DNA of 64,000 nucleotides, from positions 1,426,001 to 1,490,000 of the forward strand of contig JAPEUQ010000008.1 of assembly GCA_027946365.1 (NCBI GenBank), given 5' to 3'. The notes beneath the pieces are model-generated. The model saw nothing but the letters and a program-made list of their open reading frames with translations. It ran no database searches and was not told the origin of the DNA. This DNA is from Kalmusia sp. IMI 367209. Lineage: Eukaryota; Ascomycota; Dothideomycetes; Pleosporales; Didymosphaeriaceae. Made by a program: the position numbers and the translations under genes. Below, piece by piece: positions 55,672 through 64,000 of the stretch (its first letter is position 1; the number at the start of each line of letters is the position of its first letter).

Positions 55672-57045
55672 GATGGAAGTTCGGTGTAAGAACAGATAAC
55701 AGTCAGAAATCGCCAGTGATTTTTCGCGTCTTCAGACGCCTTTCTGGTGCCATGGCCATGGCGGGGTCGCTATGGAGGGGCACTTGTGGAGTCCGGGTCC
55801 AGATTCCCCGATGATTTTTCCGCCACCAGCGGCTCCATTGAATTCGTGCAAACACACTAATGGCTATGAGGCATCTCAGTTGTCGAGCGAGCGACGGGAG
55901 TCACGATGCTGGAGCGGGCGCTCGGCCGGCCCTGAAGAATGACAGACGACGGCTTAGTGAGTTCATTTGGGATGTCGCAATGAAGGGTCCTCGGTCAGCT
56001 TTATCAGCTTATCCCTACACGCTTGGGCGTGACAAGTCTGAGCAATGTGTGGCTGATATGGGGCAATTGGGCAATACCGCTTTTTGCGCGGTGTATGACG
56101 GCCCTCAGGTTTGGCACTGAGACTCATTTGGGAGCAGAGGAAACACCCGACATCCGTGCGCCGTCGAGGATGGATTCAGTAGCGGGGGCGTGTGCAGAAG
56201 CGATCCTCAGAAATTCCTCCCCCAAGGGAGGGGGAGCGCTGTTGCTGTCCCCACTATCGAACTGCTCGCGACTTGTTGAACGTGGACCCTGGGACGCGAC
56301 AGTACGGAGTCCGAGTGCTTCAGCGCCTATTCCTTCGCACGATGGGTGCAGCGTTGGAGCAACAGGTGGCTGGCCAGCGGCGACCTCGCCATGCCACTCC
56401 AACGTGATGGCGTCTCCAGGTTGCTGTTGGTGCCCTCGAAACCGCCGACACCAGCGTTCCACTGACCAGGCAACGGCCCGACCTCTCGACCGCAAGTCTC
56501 TCCTTGCATTGTCGCAGCTTGAGAAAAATGTCTCCGAAGTCGGCGGAAAGTCTCCCGTGGCAAAGCGAACAGGATGTCGGAGCTCCGACGTGCAGTACTC
56601 TGGAAGAAAACGACGGCGACGCGAGCCTTCACAGCGACAATAGGCATTCAGCCAGAGCAGGTGTCGTCGTAGAGATAGCCGGCATGCGAGACTGTCTGCA
56701 GCGTCATGCCACTAGCTGTACAAGCCCGGTGGTGGACGTTGGCTGTGAAGGCTATTGAGCGGCCTACGGGCTCCGAGCAGTCGGGGCGCAAGGGCCAGCC
56801 GGTGGTTGCGCGGGCGGCCAATGAAAGCGCCGACGACCACCCCGCCTCTCACACGCCAGCGAAAAAGATAGAAAAGCACGACACCGCCCGACTAATCTTG
56901 TGCATCCCGGGTCCTCCTCTCTCATCCTCCCTCACTCTGACACCAAATCATCTGTCGAGCATTTCTTTGTTCAATTGCTCCCTCAGACCAGTTGCACATC
57001 CCTAGATACCCCTCCGACCCAGATCCCCTCCCACACCCCCCCACC
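55672..57045. promoter_or_regulatory. Divergent intergenic region upstream of methionine synthase
   Basis: About 1.37 kb between SDR (-) and MetE (+). Motif-free GC-rich frames overlap on both strands. The last 150 bp before the MetE start is C/T-rich and includes a long pyrimidine leader ending CCACCATGG, typical of strongly expressed fungal genes. No specific element identified. Confidence 0.4.
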
Positions 57046-59459
57046 ATGGTGCAGTCATCCGTGCTCGGGTTCCCCCGCATGGGAGCGAACCGTGACCTGA
57101 AGAAGGCCAACGAGGCATACTGGGCCGACAAGCTCTCGCGGGATGAGCTCCTCAAGGAGGGCAAGCGTCTGCGTCTTGCTCACTGGCAGATCCAGAAGGA
57201 CGCCGGCGTGGACGTCATTCCCAGCAACGACTTTGCTTACTACGACCACCTTCTCGACCACATCCAGCTCTTCAACGTACTATCCACCTTCCAAATAGCC
57301 ATGTTCGTCTAACTAACCATCACAGGCCATCCCCGAGCGTTACTCCAAGAACAAGCTTGACCCCCTCGATGAGTACTTCGCCATGGGCCGTGGCCACCAG
57401 AAGGACGGCGTCGATGTCCCCGCCTTGGTAAGTCGCCGAAAAAATACTCTCCGAAAAACACTTTTCTCGGCCAATTGCTGACGATAAGCAGGAAATGGTC
57501 AAGTGGTTCGACTCCAACTACCACTACGTCAAGCCGACCCTCCAGGACGGCCAGACCTTCACCCTCTCCGCCGACCCCAAGCCGGTGCGCGAGTACCTCG
57601 AGGCCAAGGAGGCTGGCATCAACACCCGCCCCGTCCTCGTCGGTCCCGTCTCTTTCCTTCACCTCGGAAAGGCCGACCGTGGCCAGTCCGTCGACCCCAT
57701 CTCCCTCCTCGACAAGCTTGTCCCCGTATACGTTGAGCTCCTCAAGAAGCTCAAGGAGGCTGGCGCCGAGACCGTCCAGATCGACGAGCCCGTTCTCGTG
57801 CAGGACCTTCCCCAGAAGGTGAAGGATGCTTTCAAGCCCGCCTACCAGGCGCTTACCGCCGCCGGCCTGCCCAAGCTCGTTCTCGCCACTTACTTCGGTG
57901 ACGTTGTCCACAACTTCGATGTATTCCCCAGCCTGCAAAGCGTCTATGGTATTCACGTCGATCTTGTCCGCAACCCTGAGCAGCTCGATGCCGTCATTGG
58001 CCAGCTCGGCTCCAGCCAGATCCTCTCTGCCGGTGTTGTCGACGGCCGTAACATCTGGAAGACTAACTTCAAGCGCGCCATCGAGACCGTCGAGTCTGCC
58101 ATCCAGAAGCTCGGCAAGGACCGCGTCCTCGTCGCCACCTCCAGCTCGCTCCTTCACACTCCTCACTCCCTCGAGAGCGAGAAGAAGCTCGATGCTGAGG
58201 TCCGTGACTGGTTTTCTTTCGCCACCCAGAAGGTGTCCGAGGTCACCGTGATTGCCAAGGCTGTCACCGAGGGCCCCGCAGCCGTCCGTGAGGCTCTTGA
58301 GGCCAACGCCAAGTCCATGCAGTCCCGCGCTACCTCTTCGCGCACCAACAACAAGGCTGTCAAGGACCGCCAGGCCAGCGTTACCCCTGAGCAGCACGAG
58401 CGTATCTCTGCTTTCCCCGCGCGTCTCGCTGCCCAGAAGACCCACCTCAAGCTCCCCATCTTCCCCACCACCACCATTGGTTCCTTCCCCCAGACCAAGG
58501 AGATCCGTATCCAGCGCAACAAGTTCACCAAGGGTGAGATCACCGCTGAGGAGTACGAGCGCTTCATCGAGAAGGAGATCGAGGAGGTTGTCCGCGTCCA
58601 GGAGGAGCTTGACCTTGACGTCCTCGTCCACGGCGAGCCCGAGCGTAACGACATGGTGCAGTACTTCGGTGAGCGTCTGGACGGCTATGCCTTCACCACC
58701 AACGGTTGGGTCCAGTCCTACGGATCCCGCTGCGTCCGTCCTCCGATCATTGTCGGTGACATCTCCCGCCCTGCTCCTATGACCGTCAAGGAGTCCAAGT
58801 ACGCCGCCTCCATCTCCAAGAAGCCCATGAAGGGTATGCTCACGGGACCCATCACCTGCCTCCGATGGTCTTTCCCTCGTGATGATGTTCACCAGTCCGT
58901 CCAGGCCCAGCAGCTCGCTCTTGCCATCCGCGACGAGGTTGTTGACCTCGAGTCTGCTGGTGTCTTCGTCATCCAGGTCGACGAGCCTGCTCTCCGTGAG
59001 GGTCTTCCCCTCCGCGCCGGTACCGAGCGTGAGAAGTACCTCTCCTGGGCTGTTGACTCCTTCAAGCTCTCTTGCGCGGGTGTCCAGGACTCTACCCAGA
59101 TCCACTCTCACTTCTGCTACTCCGAGTTCCAGGACTTCTTCCACGCCATTGCTGCTCTCGATGCTGATGTTTTGTCCATTGAGAACTCCAAGAGCGACGC
59201 CAAGCTCCTCAAGGTTTTCGAGGACAAGGCTTACCCCCGCCACATCGGCCCGGGTGTCTACGACATCCACTCGCCGCGTGTCCCGGCCGAGCAGGAGATG
59301 AAGGACCGCATCGGCGAGATGCTTCAGTGGCTCAAGCCAGACCAGCTCTGGATCAACCCCGACTGCGGTCTCAAGACTCGCCAGTGGAAGGAGACCAAGG
59401 CAGCCCTTACCAACATGGTCAGCGCGGCCAAGTTCTACCGCGAGAAGCACGCTGCGTAA
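57046..59459 (+). CDS. MET6: Cobalamin-independent methionine synthase (5-methyltetrahydropteroyltriglutamate-homocysteine methyltransferase)
   Basis: Predicted 766 aa, the usual length, from three exons (57046-57276, 57326-57427, 57492-59459). The enzyme transfers the methyl group from methyl-tetrahydrofolate polyglutamate to homocysteine, the last step of methionine synthesis, in the cytosol. Visible features are VLGFPRMGANRDLKKANEAY, YDHLLDHIQLFN, EMVKWFDSNYHYVKP and the C-terminal catalytic domain (TTTIGSFPQTKEIR, VLVHGEPERNDMVQYFGER). The zinc ligands are in HSHFCYSEF (His, Cys), the Glu region is in VLSIENSKSD, and the last Cys is in INPDCGLKTRQW. Codon use is extremely biased to C-ending codons, indicating strong expression, and it also creates long spurious antisense frames. 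Confidence 0.97.
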
Positions 59460-60189
59460 GCAACTTGCGTCACGCCCTTTTCCGAGCGCTTTTCATCTAA
59501 GCGATCGGGTGTAATGTGTGTAATGTGTTTATGATACCAAAAAAGTAGTTCAACCTGTTCAACCTGCATATCGGGGAGTGGTCATTTGGGGGTCTCCGGG
59601 AGACACAATATGAGCGCCTTCAACATCGGCGTTCATTAGCAGACGGTTTGTCGACATGTTTCTCCTCGGTTATAGAGATGTGGGGAAACCAGGCGTAATT
59701 TTTGGAATGATTTTGATGTCTTCTGCTGGTCAATTGGGCGTCAAAAGTGGAATTTTTAGGAAACCGACCGACAGGTTGCATACAATTTAGAGTAAGACGT
59801 ATCCGCTTCAGCCACGCTTGGTGGATACGACAAATAGCTGCATTGCGGTACGCGCGCAATCACAAATACAGCACCTTCATTCAATCCGTTCTGTTCTGCC
59901 TTCTCCATCTGTAGCTCTTAGATTGGTAAATAGTACCGAGGGTGACTTGTGCATTTAGCGCTGGTTGGGCCGTTCCCAAGCCAGCCCATCAAGACATGCC
60001 GCACAACGTGTATTGACATGCTCATGAACTAACGACTGACCCTTATGCAAAAGCATCTTCGTCTCACAGACGAGTCATCACAACCACCAGTATGATGATG
60101 AACAGGCAATCCAATTCCTCGCTATGTGCAAAAATAAATGCTCCGGAACACCTCTCCTCTTCCTCCCGCATTCTTCACCCAGACACGAC
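59460..60189. other. Convergent 3' intergenic region
   Basis: About 730 bp between MetE and the dynein light chain gene. A minus-strand open frame at 59620-59859 lacks any motif. Nothing else seen. Confidence 0.4.
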
Positions 60190-60834
60190 TTAAATTCCCA
60201 CCCAGTTGATGCTAATTACGACATCCATGCCCTTCTTCTCCGCGCCGTCCCACTTGTAGCTGAAGGTGCCATCCTTCTCGTTGTTCCAGAAGGCGCCGAC
60301 GGCGCTGTGCATGCCGCGGCGGCCTTGGGTGGCGGCTTCTGAGGGTGAGCCTGGATGCTGGATGATGGTGCTGTTGGCGATGTATTTGTAGGCGGGCTGT
60401 TTTGACTCGGTGGAGGTCTTGTCGATGAGAGTTTGAAGGAGGGTGTTCTGCGCACATCTGTGAGTAGAGTGTCCTGTAGTCCAAATGGAGCGCAAGAGGA
60501 AGCTAGGAGGGCGCAGCGTTGGGAGTGATAAGGTAGAGGCGGGGTGTGGGGATGTACAAGTGAGGTTGGAGGTGTCGTGTGAGGTGGGATGGAGGGATAG
60601 GGGGCCATCATACAATGATTGTCGTGTTCCAGTCTGCTACTTTCTCGTGCTCGTATTTCTCTGCTGCGCCGAGGGCAGATTCGCAGGTCTGTTTGGGTCA
60701 GCGGGGTGTCGTCGTGCGGAGAGAGGAGTTCGTACGCTTTGAGCGATGTGCTGGAGCTCTTCTGTGGGGAGAGGAGACTGTGACTTTGTTAATAGAGTTC
60801 TGTTGAGATGATAGCTTGGTAAACATACAGCCAT
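60190..60834 (-). CDS. Tctex-1-type dynein light chain
   Basis: Predicted 128 aa, about the family length, from four exons (60829-60834, 60736-60783, 60614-60688, 60190-60447). The first coding exon is only 6 nt (Met-Ala). Tctex-1 light chains bind the dynein intermediate chain and cargo. Visible features are SPLPTEELQHIAQS, the middle helix (EHEKVADWNTTIINTLLQTL) and the conserved C-terminal strands (YKYIANSTIIQ, GMHSAVGAFWNNEKDGTFSY, MDVVISINWVGI). All phases agree. The last intron is 166 nt, long for the window. It is divergent from VTC1 across 470 bp. Confidence 0.92.
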
Positions 60835-61305
60835 AGTTGTGTGTGTGTGTGGTAGGAATAGAAAGTCTGCGTATACAGGCGAAGAGCGGCGGTATGCGAA
60901 GTGTCGTTATGAGTGAGGCGCCAGGTGTTTACGTCGGATGTTTTTGCCCACAGGCCACCGAGATGGATGGCGCCCGGCCTTCAGACGCGCACAGACCGCC
61001 CTCACGCAAAAAAAGCATGGGGCAGGCCAGAAGCGGGCTACTATCACGTGGCGCCATTGATTGGACAGCGCTTGCAGGGGAGCTGCCGTCACTTGGGGAC
61101 AAGCTTGCTCGCGGCATCGCTCCGCTCAGGAAGATCTTTGATTCTCAATTGTTCCTCAATTCTTCACCAGCGCCACGATTCGGTAGCTTGCCGCTCACTG
61201 TATTTGTCTACTGCCGTCGGGAACACAAACACAGAGGCCAACGCAGGACGCCGCATACACCCGTCGACCTTCGTTTCCACGCAGCGGGGTCGTTACACCG
61301 TCGTC
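60835..61305. promoter_or_regulatory. Divergent promoter region between dynein light chain and VTC1
   Basis: 471 bp between two divergent start codons. Overlapping open frames have no motif. A short GT run (about 60837-60850) lies next to the dynein light chain start. Function inferred from geometry. Confidence 0.4.
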
Positions 61306-61738
61306 ATGTCCACCCAACCGCTCCTCCAAACCGCTCCAGGTACCTATTCCCCTCCAACTCCTTCGTTTCAATGACCTAACTCTGGTCCCAGGCAAACGCA
61401 TCGCCCTCCCCACCCGCGTCGAGCCCAAAGTCTTCTTCGCCAACGAGCGCACCTTCCTCTCATGGCTCAACTTCACCGTCATCCTGGGCGGCCTCGCCGT
61501 CGGGCTCCTCAACTTCGGCGACAGGGTTGGACAGATTAGCGCGGGATTGTTCACGCTGGTGGCTATGGCCGCCATGGCGTATGCGCTGGTGACGTTCCAT
61601 TGGCGCGCAAAGAGCATACGGCAGAGGGGGCAAGGCGGGTTCGATGATCGGTTTGGGCCGACCGTGTTGACAATTGCGTTGTTTTGTGCTGTGGTGGTGA
61701 ACTTTGTGCTAAGATTGGTATCGGAGGGGAAGAAGTAG
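61306..61738 (+). CDS. VTC1: Vacuolar transporter chaperone 1 (Vtc1, DUF202 family)
   Basis: Predicted 126 aa from two exons (61306-61339 and 61392-61738, intron 52 nt), close to yeast Vtc1 in length. Vtc1 is the small membrane subunit of the polyphosphate polymerase complex of the vacuole, and supports V-ATPase function and microautophagy. Diagnostic sequence: [40 protein letters not shown], then two more helices ([19 protein letters not shown] and [17 protein letters not shown]). The conserved K/E/R residues of the VEPKxFxANERTFLxWL signature are all present. Phase check: G joined to GC gives Gly and keeps frame. Confidence 0.95.
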
Positions 61739-62521
61739 ATGAGAGAAGCGGTACTTAGGGAGGTTGGAGGAAGGTGTGCTTTGGGACAGTGGAGCTGTAG
61801 GAGATTGGTAGGACGTGGACCCATTTGGGAACTTATCGCGGGAATTAGCGATTTTTGTGTACGAGCATGGCTTTTCCTTTCGTTCATGATTCAAGGCGTC
61901 TAGTTGTCAAGACGATGCGTACTTTGGGGAGAAAGACCGCGTATGGGTACCGGGACTGCTACACTGATAGTGATAAGATATTCATCCAGCCGTGTTCATC
62001 TTTAGTGTACATTGACCATCATTTGTCACGTTGATTCTCGTCCTGTACGTCCGTCCGGCTTTTCTCTCACGTGGATAGATTCAAGGCAGTCCTTTATTAC
62101 TTGAGCGATTATTACTGATCGGGGCTTTAGATGCCCGCTTGAGTAAAACGTGTCCGCGAGTCGGACGATACACTCTAACCTAGTCGAATGTCATGATCTC
62201 TCCTCTTTCACTCTATTATTTTGGTCTTTTTACCCTAGCGTCACAAGCAAACCCGAACTTTTCTACTTGTGCTTGATTCACGAGTCTGCAAGACCCTCTC
62301 ACGTATTCATCCTCGCTATCCTATCATAGCCCGAGTGTCTGTATAAATGTATCGCCTTCCTCAACAACCTGTCGTCCACCTATCATTGACCATCATACAT
62401 GGCTACAAAGCCTTGCGAACCGACCAAGGCTTGGATAAAGCGAAAGCTTTCCGTGCTATAAATCATGAATAACATGTTCACATACACAAAGGACTAATTC
62501 AATCATTTTCTGGTCCCATAG
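61739..62521. other. Intergenic, no gene recognised apart from a possible leader exon of the BTB-like locus
   Basis: About 780 bp. An ATG at 62399 opens a short frame (MATKPCEPTKAWIKRK) that could be the first exon of the downstream BTB-like locus, followed by an intron ending CCCATAG at about 62521, but the phase does not fit cleanly. Confidence 0.35.
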
Positions 62522-63218
62522 ATTATGACACCGTCCGCTTCAATGTTGATGGAAATCACTTTTCAATTCATGAAGCAGTTCTTGACCAACATATCAACAC
62601 CTGGCGAAAGTATATCGCGCATGCTTGGAAAGGGCTTGGCAAGACCGGCAACCGAACTTGTAATGGATGTCCACGCATTCCGCTAGGTGATGAGCATTTC
62701 TCCCCTTAGGCTTTCTGCGGCTTCGTTCATTGGCTATACAATAAGGAGATGCCCCGTGAAGCGCTACTAAAGAAAGTCAAGCACGCCTACAGCTCGGACA
62801 CTGGAGCAGAGAATGAACCGCTAGTCTTTAAACTGGCCGTCGAACTTCACTATCTTGGATATCTCATAGGCATCAATCAACTCCATGATGAGGCTGTGAC
62901 TATTATTTTCAACGCATACAAGAACAAATACTCCATCACCAGCATGGAATACTTGCAGAACAAGAATTGTAGTATTGATCAGGTGCTTCCGATTGACGGT
63001 TTCTGCATAGACATCTTCACAAGAGGAAATCGGAAGCCTCGAAAGTCTTTCACTCTAGCGACGACTTGATTCCGCGTTACTGTGCCTCATTCTCATGTGA
63101 ACGTCTCCTCGAGAAAATAATTTTAGAGGTTAGGCCCAAGGATGAGCCATTGACATTGCGCAAACATCACGAACATGATCCAGATGCTGTTTTACGCCTG
63201 AATAGTTGCCTCATCTGA
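62522..63218 (+). pseudogene. BTB/POZ-like gene relic with in-frame stop and frameshift
   Basis: The reading frame after an acceptor-like CCCATAG reads YDTVRFNVDGNHFSIHEAVL, as in fungal BTB/POZ proteins. It continues through GCPRIPLGDEHFSP, meets TAG (62707-62709), and resumes AFCGFVHWLYNKEMP, LVFKLAVELHYLGYLIGI and HDEAVTIIFNAYKN. Near 63020 the likely continuation jumps to another frame (VFHSSDDLIPRYCASFSCER, LEKIILEVRPKDEPLTLRKH) that ends at 63216-63218. BTB domains mediate protein-protein contacts and Cullin-3 ubiquitin ligase recruitment. With two independent lesions I call it a pseudogene. A 50-nt intron ending at the TAG is possible but would delete conserved-looking residues. Confidence 0.65.
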
Positions 63219-64000
63219 CCAAGTGTTTCCCATACACAAGTTGCGGGTATGCAGCAAATTTATTCAAGAAATCATGTACGCTATACATCAGGGCGCTGAA
63301 AATGGCAGGTAAAACTTATCATCAAGCAATAGTGATCAAGGAGTTTAAGACCAAAACTCAATGGCACAGTAGGAATTTGTGATCGGAATGCTGACACTGA
63401 ACGTCCTCCAAATCCTGATCGCTCCGAAAATAGGTTGTGATAAACACCACACCCATACCTGAAAGTTCTTGCCTCGTGTTTATTCCTGACATACACGATA
63501 TCAGAACAAAGCGGTATAAAGTTGGTACTAGGAGGATATACCGGACTATTTCCTCTCCAGTGCCTCGGGTAGAAGAAGACAAGGATGACAGGAGAGCCAC
63601 TATCCGCCTAAGATAGAGATTCAACGGTAATTTTGAGTGTCTCGGATGATACTATGGTATTGCAACTGAGTCTCTGCTACAATCACTGGGACGAGAAACT
63701 TGAGCTGTTTTAATCATATAAGGTCGAACAAACCGCGAGCGATGCGCTATCAAATGATACGAGCATGAAGGACGGTGAAGAATAGATAGGGACTGGGCTT
63801 GTGATCCGAATGCTTGGTTTGACGGTTATCTTATAGGTGACGGACACCACCTTCCGGTGTCAAATAAAAAGTTACTGAACAAGCTAGGTTAGGCGCTATC
63901 ATGTGAGGTTGACACACTAGAGGTCGAAACGGGGCATCATTAAGATAATAATTTTGTATTTTCAATTGTTATATACATCATCCTACATAATCTCGTTGAG
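63219..64000. other. Right end, no gene recognised
   Basis: About 780 bp with short motif-free open frames (for example minus 63358-63624). Moderately AT-rich. No feature supported. Confidence 0.4.

Noticed and set aside
57475..59301. Ser/Pro/Arg-rich plus-strand frames within methionine synthase
   Set aside because: They are +1/+2 shadows of the highly biased MetE coding sequence.
57309..59450. 713-codon minus-strand frame
   Set aside because: It mirrors the methionine synthase codons (Val/Leu/Gly/Asp-rich antisense of C-ending codons) and shows no independent domain.
1..64000. CRISPR arrays, bacterial operons, prophage or plasmid features
   Set aside because: Spliceosomal introns throughout and fungal gene families show that this is eukaryotic nuclear DNA. 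No regularly spaced repeats were seen.

Overview
The window reads as nuclear DNA of a filamentous ascomycete (Pezizomycotina), most likely a Dothideomycete. The evidence is dense protein-coding genes with many short introns (mostly 45-60 nt, GTRNGT donors, CTAAC/CTGAC-like branch sites, YAG acceptors). There are also families typical of these fungi: HET, Goodbye-NACHT STAND proteins, DUF6536, secreted GH76, and fungal caspase-like C14 proteins. Short AT-rich, TA/CTAG-rich blocks look like RIP-mutated repeat remnants. The class-level assignment is inference.

Layout. 0-19 kb is a mostly housekeeping block. It holds the 5' part of an asparagine synthetase (- strand, runs off the left edge), a VAP/Scs2 ER contact-site protein (-), a UBA-zinc finger-UBX p97/Cdc48 adaptor (+, frame broken) and a small RecQ helicase (-, frame broken near its end). 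These are followed by a Dal5-type anion transporter (-), a LigB/DODA-type dioxygenase (+), a small secreted protein (-), a mucin-like membrane protein (-), a PQ-loop vacuolar transporter (+, frame broken) and a Cce1/Ydc2 mitochondrial resolvase (+). 18.5-39 kb is an accessory block rich in self/non-self recognition families: a caspase-like protein (+), an AT-rich relic, an alpha/beta hydrolase (-), a secreted GH76 with a 9-nt exon (-), a fungal membrane protein (+, frame broken), a HET protein carrying a C2H2 finger (-, frame broken), a 1566-aa Goodbye-NACHT-helical repeat-zinc cluster STAND protein (-), and a decayed DUF6536 gene (-). 39-42.7 kb is gene-poor.

42.7-62 kb returns to conserved genes: a DUF1279/Nat2-like mitochondrial protein (-), a 92-aa small protein (+), peptide-N-glycosidase A (+), a 4.3-kb stretch with no recognised gene, an EamA transporter (+), an SDR (-), cobalamin-independent methionine synthase (+), a Tctex-1 dynein light chain (-) and Vtc1 (+). 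The right end holds a broken BTB-like gene (+) and unrecognised sequence.

Two themes stand out. First, five otherwise well-preserved genes lose frame, each exactly at a homopolymer or dinucleotide run and each in the insertion direction. This points either to assembly error or to real microsatellite instability. Second, caspase-like, HET and NLR-type genes sit within 20 kb of each other beside RIP-like DNA, which is the kind of neighbourhood expected for fungal programmed cell death/incompatibility loci. Exon boundaries given here were deduced by eye from splice signals, reading frame and remembered family consensus. They should be accurate to about one base but were not tested against RNA or a database.
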